DNA of 64,000 nt, taken from positions 29,907,667-29,971,666 of the forward strand of contig NC_088780.1 in the NCBI RefSeq assembly GCF_958450345.1, written 5' to 3'. The notes under the pieces were generated by a model that saw only the letters and a program-made list of their open reading frames with translations, had not been told where the DNA came from and did no database searches. Both the position numbers and the translations under genes were made by a program. The stretch is from Calliphora vicina (lineage: Eukaryota > Arthropoda > Insecta > Diptera > Calliphoridae). Of the stretch, positions 33,349 through 46,099 are shown piece after piece (position 1 is the first letter of the stretch; each line of letters begins with the position of its first letter).

Positions 33349-34770
33349 TTGGGTGTATGACTTAAAAACTGAGTGATTTACAATGTTTTTAATAACTTAT
33401 ATGACATTTTGAAGACTACATATCTGTCATTTACATTTACAACATAGTTATTGGACATTAAATGCGTTAAATGCGGGAAGATTTGCTTTAGTTCTTTAAT
33501 TTGATCAAAAAGCTACTGAAGCACACCGATTGCTCACCAAAGCTTATGGTGAATGTGTTGCATCGGTTTCAATGTGCCAGAAATACTTTGTGCGGAAGAC
33601 AAATATCACAGAGGTCAGCTAACAAGTTAGAAGACCAAGGCATTACTCCATGAAGATTGTTGAGCTTGCAAAATCATTGGGAACTACTCAAGCAGTAATT
33701 TCAAAACGTTTGCTAGCAGCAGGATTCTTCCAAAAGCAGGGAAATTGGGTACCATACGAATTGAAGCTGAGAGATGTTGAAAGACGATTTGGAATGTCCG
33801 AAACGATGCTTGAACACTATAAAAGAAAATAATTTTTGCACCGAATCATTATTTGCGATGAAAAATGGATACATTACAATAACCCGAAGCGTAAGTGATC
33901 GTACGTGAAGCCAGGACAACCAGCCGAATCGACACCAAAGCCTAATATCCATGGCGCTAAGTTAATTCACTTGGTTCTATAAAAAGTTGACAAAAAAAGG
34001 TCTGCCTTTAAACGGGTTTCAATGATATTAAACAGTATCGGGAGACCTTGTCCGTTGAGAGTAAACTAGTTTCAGGCATAAGGAATTGTGCACATGATGT
34101 TCCTAAAGCTAATAAATAGAAAGCTTTTTTCAAAAAAGCTACAAATCAGTCAAGTTAGCCCAGTAATCGGACTATTTGGTACCAAAAGTTAAAGCCAATG
34201 CAGGTTTAAAAACATACAAGGCTGAAAAAATTCTTGACAGGAACTCTGCTAAATATTTAGAGGCCAAAGACATAGCACGGAAATTGAAGTCAATTGCATA
34301 ATGTATGACGAAACGTATGTTCTGTAATATTTTTCTGGGTCAATAATTTTATGTTGCTGATGCTCGAGGAAATGTTGTAGGAAGGTTTTGGACCCAAAAG
34401 CATACAATTTTCCCAAAATGTTCTTAGTATGGCAAGCAATAATTTGCGAAATTTACATCAAGGAATGTTTACAAAAAAGTATGCTTCAATTCATAGGACT
34501 TCATAATGTGTCCACTTATTTTTTTTGGCTTGATTTGGCATCCAGTCACTATGGTAAGCAAGGTCTTGAGTGGTACAACAACAATAATGTGGTATTTGTA
34601 CCAAGAATAGCAAGTCCTCCAAACTGCCTGGAGGTAAGGCCCGTGGAGAGATATTTGACTCTTGTTAAAAGAGAATTAAAGTGCACAAAAAGTCGACAGA
34701 AAACACTAATCTTAATGGAAGGGTTTCCGGAAAAGGTTCATAAATTCATGACCATTGATTAGAACTATAA
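33349..34770 (+). mobile_element. Chimeric mariner/DD37E element, copy 2
   Basis: It starts TTGGGTGTATGACTTAAAAA after TA. The mariner part includes the DNA-binding region SLGTTQAVISKRLLAAGFFQ and WVPYELKLRDVERRFGMSE (the mariner WVPHEL-type motif) and runs to CCATGGCGCTAAG. At 33970/33971 it switches to DD37E sequence (TTGGTTCTATAAAAAGTTG). The C-terminal frame at 34388-34762 has FFWLDLASSHYGKQGLEWY and PPNCLEVRPVERY; again 37 residues lie between Asp and Glu. The join is at the same place as in 23328-24342. The right terminus is lost where a MITE begins. Confidence 0.75.
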
Positions 34771-34782
34771 AAATATTATTTT

Positions 34783-35092
34783 TTGTAAATCAAGTCTTAT
34801 CATAATCTGAGAACTTATCATAATCTGAGAGCTTAAGTCTTATCATAATCTGAGAACAACATATTATGATAAAATTATTCATCATAAATATGGTTGCCAC
34901 AAACATATATTTGTTTACTGTAACCATATATATGGTTGATACAATCATGTGAATCGTAAATTAACCATATTATGGTTACCACAATCATGTAAATAGTTAC
35001 TGTGACTATAATATTGTTAAAAATCTTGTAACACTATTTAAATGGTTACAGCAACCATGCCCAATTATATTTTTTCTCTGCGTGTGCATATT
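34783..35092 (-). mobile_element. MITE with CTCTGCGTGT terminus, larger copy
   Basis: It ends TTTTTTCTCTGCGTGT. Internally there are repeated TTATCATAATCTGAGA words (34800-34860) and ATGGTTAC/GTAACCAT palindromes. The order matches 48999-49226 in reverse. It separates two oppositely oriented DD37E fragments. Confidence 0.65.
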
Positions 35093-35770
35093 GCTTGCCA
35101 TACCAAGAACTTTTTCGGAACATTTTCTGCTTTGGGGTCATAAACTTTTCCACAACATTCCCTCTAGCATCAGCAGCATAAAAATATTGTCCCGGAAGCT
35201 GCGAAAAAATTTCCAGAACATATGTTTTGTCATCCATTATGCAGCAGGTATATTTTTTTTATAAAATTTGTCTTCAATCTCCGTGCTCTGTCTTTGGTCT
35301 CTAAATTTTTAAGCAGAGTTCCCTACAGGAACTTTTTGAGCCTTGTATGTTTTTAAACCTGCATTGGCTTTAACTTTTCGTAACAAATAGTCCAAGTACA
35401 GACTTAAGCGGACTGCTTTCCTACCGGATGTATTGGGAGTTCTTTTGAAAATGATTTCTATTTATTGGCTTTAGAAACATCATGTGGACCATTTCTTCTA
35501 TATGAACCAGGTTTTCTATCAACGGACAAGTTCTCCCGATACTGTTTAATAACATTGGAATCAGTTTGATGGCAGACCTTTGATTGTTTGGCCAACTTTT
35601 TGTAGAACCAAGTTGGATTTTATTAAAAATATTTAATAATTTTATTACGCACATTTTTCTCGCCACTCATTTTAATAAGATTAACAACAAATGAACATAA
35701 TTGATATACTTTTCAAAAAAAAAATTAAATAATACTTGGGTTAAAAGTTTTAATGAAAAATTACAAATAT
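35093..35770 (-). pseudogene. DD37E transposase 5' fragment
   Basis: The minus strand encodes DKTYVLEIFSQLPGQYFYAA and ADARGNVVEKF around the first catalytic Asp, preceded by the upstream coding region to about 35680. The outer AAGGAGTGAG terminus is missing. The C-terminal catalytic half is absent. Confidence 0.7.
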
Positions 35771-36371
35771 TTCATGTGTGGCGTATGAGTATTCTTAATA
35801 TATGTTAACATATTTATAATAATCATACGCCTAGTATAGCACCGTACGACACTCAATATTAGACACGAATCGGGTGATATACGTGTGAAACAATAAATGA
35901 AATGGAGAAAAACTGCGTTTTCAGTTTTTCGTGATCCTGTTTCCTTTTAAAAGAACTTCAAATTTTCAGAGGAGTACATTTAAAAAAAAAATGTTTTAAA
36001 ATAATTCTGATCATCCTACTATATAAAATTTGGTGTCAAATGATCAATAAGAGTTGTAAAATATTTCGTATTATTTTTATTTTATCCTGTAAGGATCAAA
36101 AGATGTCAAAAATGTCCTTTCAAATTTGTATCCTTGAATATCCTTTTAGATTTCCAATAATTTTTTTTTTTTTAAAAATAGTAAGTAAATGATCCAAATA
36201 TTGAATACCACATTTCAAAATTTCATCCTTCTATCTTAACTACTTACTAAGTGTTAAAAAATATTTTAAATTTTAATTATTTGATTTTTTATATTTTATT
36301 TTAATATTTCATTCGAAAAAAATATAACAAAATCCGTTGTTGAAAGCAACGAAGAAGACTTTTTAATAAAC
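35771..36371. other. Repeat fragment, otherwise no recognised feature
   Basis: 35776-35840 repeats part of the unnamed element at 25300-25360 (GTGTGGCGTATGAGTATTCT). The remainder is AT-rich and unassigned. Confidence 0.4.
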
Positions 36372-37107
36372 AAGTAAAATGGTATAGTGGGGCAAGCCCG
36401 ACCTTATGATAGCCTACACCGGGTATATATATGATTATAAAGAGTTTTCTTTTGATATGAAACTTATTTGAATACACACATTTTCGGTAGTGGGCCTTAT
36501 ATGGGAGCTATGACTAATTATGGACCAATCGTCACAAAATTTGGTGGGATGAATTGCGAATATATGAAACATATTTGCGTTGAATTTTGTTTGGATACTG
36601 ACATATTTCAGAGATTTATGTATATTAATGACATTTTCGAGAATGCTGCTTATATGGGAGCTATGGAATATTGTTGACCGATCGTCACGAAATTTGGTCG
36701 TGAGAGTTCGGCTTACATAAAACTAAATTGTGCTTAATTTGGTTTGAATATGTTTGTAGTTAAGATATTTACTATTTTCAAATAGGCCAATTGTATGGGG
36801 GCTAGGATAAATAATGGGCTGATTCTAACCAAATTCTTTGTCCTTGCCTTTGTCCTTTGTGCAATATAAACGTTTGTGCCAAATTTTGCCGAATTATCTT
36901 TAAACCTGCGACCTGTAGTTTGATTACAAGGTTTACATGAATGGACGGACAGACGTACAGACGGACGGACATCGCTTAGACGACTCAGAAAGTGATACTG
37001 AGCAGATTGGTATACTTTAAGGTGGGTGTTGGGTCAATATTTTTGTATGTTGCAAACAACAGCTCTAACCGATTTTACCTCCCCCACTATGGGGGTGTAG
37101 TTTATAA
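36372..37107 (+). repeat. GGTCGG-family interspersed repeat, near full length
   Basis: Head AACAAGTAAAATGGTATAGT and GGGGCAAGCCCGACC. Body with GGGAGCTATGACTAATTATG, then GGACGGACATCG near 36967. Tail CCCCCACTATGGGGGTGTAG is self-complementary. Non-coding. Confidence 0.7.
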
Positions 37108-37932
37108 ACATGCACATTTCTTAATAAAACTTTTTTGTATACTAATACATTTTTTTTATATTTTAATTTGACCTTTATATATATAAAGGATAAAATTTTG
37201 ACATTTAGTATAGAATATTTGGGTCGGACGGTGTAATTATATGTATTCTATTGAATTTGTAAGGCTTTTGTTCTGCTATGATTTTTCATAAAAATATTGA
37301 ATCCAAAACTAGTTCAGATATTATTATATTTGTAATGATTACAGTATGAATATCTTTTCCATACTTCATAAATTCATTAATAAGTAGAATTTGTTTAAAT
37401 TTTAAGTTAATTCATCTAACTTTAGTGACATATTTTGTACCATCTATTTTTCATTTTACTATGAACTAACTGTGCACTAGTTTTTTTTATGTTAGTTTCT
37501 AACTAAAACTCAACAACTCTGCTGCTTCCTTAAAAATGTTTCATTTCCTTCCTAAATATATCTTTTGTTTTCTAAAAAAAACACATTTTCTAAAAATCTA
37601 ATTTATGTGTTCATTTGTTTGCCAAGTTAAATTTAAGTAAAACAAATAAATTACAAACATTACTAGTGACACACTAATGCATGAAACTGAAAATGGAAAA
37701 CAGCACACATACGCATTTGTTTATACATATAAACACACTCTCAGCAGGATATATTCATAATTTATTTGTTTTTTTTTTTTTTCAGCCTCTTATTTTATAT
37801 TTTAAAATTACTGTTGAACATTAGCAACAGCAACAAGAATCTAGCAGTAGAAACCACCAAACAACGGCAACAGCAATTACACGTTTTATGTAGATGCGTT
37901 ATTAGTTCTACCCGGGTGTAGGGCATACACAT
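37108..37932. other. Mostly unassigned; unfilled copy of a repeat at 37240-37390
   Basis: 37369-37385 carries CTTCATAAATTCATTAATAA without the DD37E terminus seen at 25458. 37825-37890 is rich in CAACAG words, typical of fly introns. Nothing else recognised. Confidence 0.4.
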
Positions 37933-38658
37933 CCCAGCAGTTCTAGGAAACTATTCCGAACTAATGATTTTACCTATCATATATGGTGACAACTAGTTAC
38001 ATAACTAGCCACATGAATGGTTATTTTGCCCCTTTAGGTCTACAATGAGTCTGTCTGATAGCAGGTCCAAAGTTGCCAATGCATTGGATTCATATATCGT
38101 TTACATATAGTCAATTACCTTACTAGATACCTAACTGGTCACTTTACCAGCTACTTAACTAGTTATTTTAACATGTACGGGTGCTAAGTGACCTCAAAAA
38201 GACATCTTACAGACAGTCCAATAACCGATTGGATGTAAACAAACCTTCCTCACATAACTCTCCAAAAGATAAAGTGACTACACTCTAGTTTACTTGGAGA
38301 CACTAAAGAGACACATGACTTCACGTTAGGTTGCATGGGATGTCAGTATACTTAAGCTAAAACAAAATAAACTGTATGAGAATTATATCAATATAATTTG
38401 TAAACAAATCAGTGCACTGCGAAATAAAAGATTAAACTGACTACACTCTAGATTACTTAGAGACACTTAAGTGACAATTGACTTCACGCTAGATTACCTG
38501 GGATGTATAAAGAAAACAACTGACTTCTCTCTGAACTACAAAGAGCACATACATGTCAAATGACCCAAATTATATAAATTGAAGTCTGTCAAGTGATCAG
38601 ACTTTAGTAAAAATTACTGTCTCTAAGGGATGCATTGACTACTTGTTTAACTGCTGGA
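37933..38658 (+). mobile_element. CCCAGCAGTT-family TIR element, uninterrupted copy
   Basis: It begins CCCAGCAGTTCTAGG and ends AACTGCTGGA, an inverted terminal pair. Internal blocks CTAACTGGTCACTTTACCAG, GACTACACTCTAG and CTGGGATGTATAAAG are shared with 28503-32838 and 56470-59825. The GACTACACTCTAG unit is repeated internally (38277 and 38437). Non-coding. Confidence 0.7.
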
Positions 38659-39464
38659 ATACTTATGTATATTTGTTTCTATTTTTAATGTATCACTAAC
38701 ACTGACACATTTTCATTTATTAATTTATTTTTTTCTGCTGCTCTCTATCTTCCATGTGAGGCATAAACCGCAGACTTTATAATGAACAAAAAAAAATATA
38801 TATTTAAATTACACTATTTAATTTAAATTTAGTGTGGTGCTCAATTGACATTTTCCTGGCTTGAGTTGAAGTGTGTTGTGAAAATTGGTTTTGTGGTTGT
38901 TAAAAGTGAATAAGAAAAAACTAATTGAGATGAAAATTTAAATTTTAAAGCAAATTAAAGTTATAGCTATGAAAAATCTTAAGCAAATACAATAATTTCA
39001 GGTCTTAATTAAACATCACACAGTGATGCTGATCACTGCCCTCAAATGTATGCTAACAAAATTGTATGTTAATCAAATTTTTCGATTTGAAAGCTGATAA
39101 AAAAATTTTCGTTTAAGATATCGTAAACATTTTTGCAATTCAAACAAATCGTTATGTTTTTAATGAAAAATAGAAAAAATAATTTTGATAAAATAAATTT
39201 TAGTATAAGTTTTAGGCTATTCAATAAAATGCTACTGAAAATTTAACTATTTTTACAAAATCTAAACCCCTACCCACATTTCTAAGCGGGTGGGTAACAA
39301 TTAAATGCATATATGCCATAATTTGTAAAGAAATTTGAAAAATACGACGTGACTTTTTTGTTTTTAAATGATAAACTATGATTCACTATAGTAGACAACT
39401 GACTGAAGTAGGGTGAACAACTCTATCGATTTATAACTTTATTATTAATAATTTTTGAAGTTAG
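38659..39464. other. No recognised feature
   Basis: AT-rich intron; nothing supportable. Confidence 0.4.
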
Positions 39465-39466
39465 TA

Positions 39467-40216
39467 AGGAGTGAGATCAAAAAACCTTATCACAATATTT
39501 TACTTAAAACTTTTAACCCAAGTATTATTTGATTTTTTGATTAAGTTACCTTTGAAAAGTATGTCAGTTAATATGTTGAATGTCAATTATGTTCATTTGT
39601 TGTTAATCTGATTAAAATGAGTGACGAGAAAAAAGTGCCTACTAAAATTATTAAATATTTTCAATAAAATCCAACTTGGTCCTACAAATAGTTGGCCAAA
39701 CAATCAAAGATCTGCCGTCAAACTGATTCCAATATTATTAAACACTGTCGGGACAACTTGTCTGATGATAGAAAATCTGGTTCTGGTAGAAGGAATAGTA
39801 CACATGCTGTTTTTAAAGCCCATAAATAGAAAGCTCATTTTCAAAAGAGCTTCTAACATATCTGGTAGGAAAGTTAGCTCAGTTAAACAAAGTTAAAGCC
39901 AATGCAGGTTTAAAAATATCCAAGGATCAAAAAGTGTCTGACAGAAACTCTGCTAAAAATTTAGAGGCTAAAGAAAGAGCACGGAAATTGAAGTGAAATT
40001 TTATAATAAAACGAAATGTATGTTCTGGAAATATTTTCGAAGTGTCCGGTTCAATATTTTTATGTTGCTGATGCACGAGGGAATGTTGTAGAAAAGTTTA
40101 GAACCCAAAAGCAGAACATTTTCCCAATAATTTCTGGGTATGGCAAGCAATATGCAGAAGCCAAAGATTTGTTACAAATTGCTTTCTAAATACCGAAATT
40201 TACATCAAGGAATGCA
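39467..40216 (+). pseudogene. DD37E element 5' fragment
   Basis: The TA-flanked terminus AGGAGTGAGATCAAAAAAC is followed by a start region MSDEKKVPTKIIKYFQ and a degenerate helix-turn-helix segment with stops. NAGLKISKDQKVSDRNSAKN and LEAKERARKLK follow, reaching ARGNVVEKF-type sequence. It is truncated after ACATCAAGGAATG, the same place where 25458-27106 is broken. Confidence 0.75.
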
Positions 40217-41882
40217 CAGTGGGGCAGAATCAAAATTTTTTGGAAATAAATCTGGCATTTCTAAACGGCTGGTCCTATCGGGATAAAATTATGTAGACCC
40301 CTTTCACACTAGGCAATTTAGTTGCGCAAGTCCCTTCTGTTTGTAGATACCAGAGGTAATGTCGGGTTAAGGAGAAGAAAATTTTACATGCTAATATAAA
40401 AATTTTATTAGTATGAAAAAGTGCAATATTTTTTAAGAACGGAGTTTTAAAGTGGCATATTTTTGAATCTAATTGAGATATTGACTTGATTTTTTTTTGT
40501 AAGACCAAAAATTAACAAAAATATAGCTCGGAAATAAATGTGGATCAAATTGTTCCAAATATTTGCAATCCTATTAAAATTTTGATATAAATTTTAGTTT
40601 TAGAAACTCAATGAATATGTAATATGTGATAAAATCTTTATTTATTAACGAAACTCAATGAAATTTTCAACGTTTTTTAAGTTTGTCATTCTAAAAAACA
40701 AGGTGTAAAAAAAACTTCTCAAAGGGTCAATCAATCCCGCAATTCCTAAAAATTGTAGCGAAAATCCCAAAAATGCTATGTTTTACAATTTTGCCTATAG
40801 GGTCCACATTTCCTTCGGGGCTGGGAAAATACTTTGGCGATAAATAGGAAACACATCAAGGTTTCCAAAGCTGCTATTTGTTTTCTGATCCCAGCTTTGG
40901 GATTTTAGAACATGTGGCCCAAATTTGAATTTTTGATAAAAAATTAGGTCAAATTCACAAGGGCGTAGGGGCGACATATATTTGAAGAATATGACATGTT
41001 TTTTAAATCAAAATGTTCTCCGTGAAGATATCTTTCAGATAAACATAAAATTGTTATATGTTCTTAAAGAAAGTTTTTTTGTTTAATTAAAAAAGAGTTA
41101 AGTCACCTTTTCGCCCAAAAAACAGCAAAAATGAACTATTTTTTGAATATTTAAATTGAAAATCGTTTATTTTTGGATACGTAATAGATATTGACCGCAA
41201 ATCGTTTGTATATTATTGCCAATTTAGTTGTATAACTATTCGATTAGGTCTGAAATTACGTCCTATATTTTTAAAATAGCGGGCCAAAGTGTGGCAAAAT
41301 TTTAAAATTTCAATTTTTAAATGCCTATAACTCGAAAATTTTTTTTATTATTATTTATCTTGCCCTTAAATCTATAAAATAAATGGACGCCAAACTAATA
41401 GTGATATTTAATATGACCCCTTAACGTATGTGATATATTTAATTTTAAATAAATTAATATTCCACATACGTCTCGATAACTTTATTAAATTATTGTGGTT
41501 GGCTGATTCTTTATTAGTTGTGCACAGTTAAAATGCAAAGAAATTAACAGCAAAATAAAAAACATAAAAAAGCAGATAAATTAAAAATTGAAAAAATAAA
41601 TCCATTAACTGAAACAAAAGAAAAAGCCAGTAGGATGCTCAAGTGTGCACACAGAGAACACACACTCCACAGAAATACAAAAAAAAAACAAGTGATAAAA
41701 ATTAAAATTGCTTCTGAAAGCCATCTACTACAACCAGTCTCTGCGGTCCAATATAATTAAATTTACTGACAATCCACAATTGCATTACAAAGCAATAACA
41801 AGCCAAAAATATATTTATATATGTATGTACTTACAAACATGTAGACATACATACATATATTTTAATGTACATATGTATGTAC
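40217..41882. other. Unassigned; possible decayed repeat
   Basis: It starts CAGTGGGGCAGAATC directly at the DD37E break, a motif that could be a transposon terminus, but no partner end was found. No coding signal. Confidence 0.35.
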
Positions 41883-42212
41883 ATTAGAGTGTCCCAAAAG
41901 CTTTTTCGGAAGAGGTTGAGATTTTATAAAAAATCGCGTTTGTCGCCTTCGAGTTTTCTTCATCATTTTGTCAAAACCCACGATTTTCTTTACTTTTGAG
42001 GAAACATTTTAAAAGAAAAATGTCCAAATTCCTAATAATATTTTCGATTTTAATTCGAAATAAGTTCCATTAAAAACTCCAAACATCAAATAAAATGTGC
42101 AACCTCTAAACGATATCTGAATTTGCTCAAATTCAGCATTTGATTTTTAGCTGACGGAGCAAAAAAATGTAAACTTTGGGAGCATCGAAAATCGCATAAG
42201 AGCCATCCTAAT
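41883..42212. repeat. Possible short TIR element (ATTAG ends)
   Basis: ATTAGAGTGTCCC at 41883 and GAGCCATCCTAAT ending 42212 form an imperfect inverted pair (9 of 13). Weakly supported. Confidence 0.3.
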
Positions 42213-43529
42213 ATAATATAGTATCTGGAGCACAACTATATTTATAGATAAAAGAAAAACAACATGTTAACTGGGTAAAAACGGAACTGAAAAAACACCA
42301 AGAATAATGCAACGCAAAATAGTTGGACATAAAACTTCATAGAGACAGCAAACATCATCACTAATACCACTACAAACACACTCTCTCACACACAAATACA
42401 CACATTACTTATTTCCGGTTACTTCCTCTTACTCGTTTATGCAACAACAAACCATTGAACTTATTCATATACAAGTTTTACAGTTTTATCTACGACTACA
42501 CAACAACTACAATTTTACAAAAGCAGCAAATTGCATACAGTGTTTTTTTGCTGTTGTTGCTGTGTTCTTTTCACTCATACAAATTTCCCTATATTTTGTA
42601 AAACTATTAAAACGACCACAAGCTTGCACTCAAGCTCATATATTTTCCCTCAATTTACTCTCTGCCAACTCCCTTTTGAAAGACACTGCGCTTTCTTATA
42701 CAAGATGTTCTTGTTAGTGTTGTTTTTTTTTTGTTGCTGGAAGTGTTGGGTGTTCATTAATTGTTTGGTTGTTTGGGGTGGTTTTGGTTGGCTACACACT
42801 TTGGCTAGATGGCATCTGTCTTTTGTTTTTATAACTTTGAATTGATTATGGGTTAAAGTGAAGATGAACAAGTAGAAGAAGAACAACAAATTATGACATA
42901 TGTCGGTTTGGGTCATTTGCTTAAATACAGTGGGGTAGATAAATACACGTTTGGTTAAGATAATTTTTTTTATTGAAAAATACCACAACTAGGGTGATTG
43001 TTAGATTGTATATAAGGAAGCCTTATACACTAACTGGCATTTCTAGAAGTTATGTTTTATAAGTAATTATGTGTACGTTTATTTAGTTATTAATTGAACC
43101 AAGCGAAAAAATACTATAAAAAAACGTAGCTCCAAACTATCATCCAGTAAAAATAATATGTTTAAATAACAAATATTTTCTTTACTACATGACAAACAGC
43201 TCTACAAGAACAAGGTCTATACCAATCAATTGTTAGGCCATGAACTTTTTACACTACATGATCGTTCGTTCTGAAAAAGGAACGGCCATGATCACGAGAT
43301 AAGGTTTTAAGGAGAATGGCAAAGTCGCTTTTTACAATATTTAACTGGATCCTTATGGATCTAATGGCCAAAAAATGGTATTCACTACGACCTTCTGGCT
43401 AAATGCGATTGGTCACGCCCCACATTGGTTGAAGTAAATAGAACGAGCGGCTAATAATAGAAGAAGTTGTCGAAGGACAATGATACTAGGCACATAGGCA
43501 TTTTTTTGTTTGAATCAAGATAAAATGGA
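42213..43529. other. No recognised feature
   Basis: More complex sequence with CA-rich words around 42350-42440. The overlapping open frames at 42439-42988 on both strands are low-complexity and unsupported. Confidence 0.4.
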
Positions 43530-45340
43530 AAAATCAAAATGATCCGCCCACTTTTACGCCCACCTCCCATACAAAGTGAAAATTAAATTTTGACCTACGG
43601 CATTGTTTTTTGGCACATAGCATTTTTAAACACTCATAATCATTTAAGTGAAATTTGAAAAATATCCGCCCACTTCCCATACAACTTGTATTGAAAAAGT
43701 GGCATAACTCCCTTGATTTTTAATGCATCAACACAATTTTCACAAAAAATAAATATTACAATTGTAGAATGGGCTCCTGAAAATATATACCTGATCCGCC
43801 CACTTTTACGCCCATCTCTCGTAGAAAAAACATGAATAAGTAATTTAAGCATAGTCTTTTAATAATTTGTTAACATCATTATCGTACTCCAATTTTTATA
43901 CCCTACTCCACCATAGTGCGGAGGTTATAATGCGTTTGTGCAGATGTTTGTATACCGATCGACTCAGAATCACTTTCTGAGTCGATTAAACGATGTCCGT
44001 CCATCCGTCTGGTCGGCTGGCTGTCCATGTAAAGCTTGTGCGCAGAGTACAGGTCGCAATTTTGAAGATATTTCGATCAAATTTGGTACATATTATTTTA
44101 TCGGCCCAAGGACCAAGCCTATTGAAACTGGCTGAAATCGGTCCATTATTTCACCTAGCCCCCATTTCCTTCCGAAATTGGACTTTATCGGTCATAAATG
44201 TTTAATTATACCCTACACCACCATAGTGGGGAGGGTATAATGCGTTTGTGCAGATGTTTGTAACGCCCAAAAATATTAGTCTAACACCCACCTTAAAGTA
44301 TACCGATCGACTTAGAATCACTTTCTGAGTCGATTAAACGATGTCCGTCCGTGCGTCTGGTTGGCTGGCTGGCTGGCCATGTAAACCTTGTGCGCAGAGT
44401 ACAGGTCGCAATTTTGAAGATATTTCGATCAAATTTGGTACATATTACTTTTTCGGCCCAAGGACCAAGCCTATTGAAATTGGCTGAAATCGGTCCATTA
44501 TTTCACCTAGCCCCCATACAAATGTCCCCTCGAAATTGGACTTTATCGGTCATAAATGTTTAATTTATCTATGTATCTACACAAATTTCGCTCCAAATAA
44601 TTTTTATATATACAAAATTCATGTCACCAAATTTTGTTACGATGGGTCCATAATTAGTCATAGCTCCCATATAGACCCGCTTCCGAAAATCACTTTAACG
44701 TGCATAAATCGCTTAAAAATGTTGGTATACACACAAAATTCAACATAGTTAACTTTAATATAGACATAACTCACACGACCTAATTTTATGGTGATCGGTC
44801 CATAATTGGTCATAGCTCCCATATAAGGCCCACTTCCGAAAATCACTCAAAAATATAAATTATTGATATTTTAAAAGAAAAATATTTTTACTCATTTTCT
44901 TGGTGTAGGGTATTATATGGTCGGGCTTGACCGACCATACTTTCTTACTTGTTTATATATGTATCTCCACAAATTGCGCTCCAAATAACTTTTATATATA
45001 CAAAATTCATGTCACTAAATTTTGTACGATCGGTCCATAATTAGTCATAGCTCCCATATAGACCCGCTTCCGAAAATCACTTTAACGTGCAAAAATCGCT
45101 TAAAAATGTTTGAATACTCACAAAATTAAACATAGTAAACTTTCATAGAGACATAAATCACACGACCTAATTTCATGGTGATCGGTCCATAATTGGTCAT
45201 AGCCCCCATATAAGGCCCACTTCCGAAAATCACTCAAAAATATAAATTATTGAAATTTTAAAAGAAACATTTTTTTGCTCTTTTACTTAGTGTAGGGTAT
45301 TATATGGTCGGGCTTGACCGACCAAACTTTCTTATTTGTT
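43530..45340 (-). repeat. GGTCGG-family repeats with partial tandem duplications
   Basis: 43530-43830 has CCGCCCACTTTTACGCCCA twice. Around 43895 and again at 44213 the inverted tail ACCCTAC-CCACCATAGTG begins a copy. Heads TGGTCGGGCTTGACCGACCA occur at about 44919 and 45305, so the 3' two-thirds is duplicated in tandem with about 390-bp offset. The head is a palindromic 18-mer (GGTCGGGCTTGACCGACC). Non-coding; the short frames are spurious. Confidence 0.7.
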
Positions 45341-45901
45341 TTTTTTATAAAATTTGACTTCAATTTTCGTGCTCTGTCTTTGGCCTCTAAATTTTTAGCA
45401 CAGTTTCTATCAGGAACTTTTTTAGCCTTGCATGTTTTTAAACCTGTATTTGCTTTAAGTTTTCGTACCAAATACTTAGTTCGAGTTCTGAGCTAATCGG
45501 ACTGCTTTCCTACCGGATGTGTTGGCAGCTCTTTTGAAAATGTTTTCTATTTATTGGCTTTAGAAACATCATGTGGACCATTCATTCCACCTGAACCAGG
45601 TTTTCAATAAACGGAGAAGTTCTCCCATTACTGTTAATAACATTGGAATTAGTTTTGATTGTTTGGCCAACTCTTTGTAGGACCAAGTTGGGTTTTGTTC
45701 AACATATTTAATAATTTTAGTACAAACTTTTTGCTCGTCACGCATTTTAATCAGATTAACAACAAATGAACATAATTGACATTAAACATAATAACTGACA
45801 TTCTTTTCAAAGACAACATGATCAAAACAGAAAATCAAATAATACTTGGATTAAAAGTTTTAAGGAAAAACGTGTGTTAAGGTTTTTTCGATCTCACGGC
45901 T
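45341..45901 (-). pseudogene. DD37E element 5' fragment, inverted
   Basis: The minus strand encodes KVPDRNCAKNLEAKDRARKL preceded by the helix-turn-helix region. The outer terminus is the complement of AGCCGTGAGATCG, followed by TA at 45902. It is cut at 45340 by the GGTCGG repeat block. Confidence 0.7.
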
Positions 45902-45904
45902 TAT

Positions 45905-46085
45905 ACCGTTAGTCAAGCCGCAATAAAATCTCTGACAGGTGTTTATACAACATCGAATATAGTCCAAGAATGCCGGACATCCTTAATCAGTCGTACTCAT
46001 GTGGGTACATGGAATCGGAGATACTTTGGTCAACTGTTTTGCTGATGAAAGGCGCCATGATGCCAGACGGAGACATATACCTACG
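45905..46085 (+). pseudogene. LINE RNase H domain fragment
   Basis: QAAIKSLTGVYTTSNIVQEC and LMWVHGIGDTLVNCFADERR are visible in close frames. WVxG...N..AD is the RNase H core of I/R1-type non-LTR elements. Frameshifted and truncated. Confidence 0.6.
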
Positions 46086-46099
46086 ATGCGGTATTGCAA

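Noticed and set aside
40217..42945. CAGTGGGG motifs at 40217 and 42934 as left ends for the Tc1-like relic at 50525-51106
   Set aside because: Beyond eight bases they do not match the relic's CAGTGGGGTGCACAAATGAG terminus.
42439..42988. Overlapping open frames on both strands
   Set aside because: Low-complexity Leu/Phe or Thr/Gln content, no start context or splice evidence, no recognised family.
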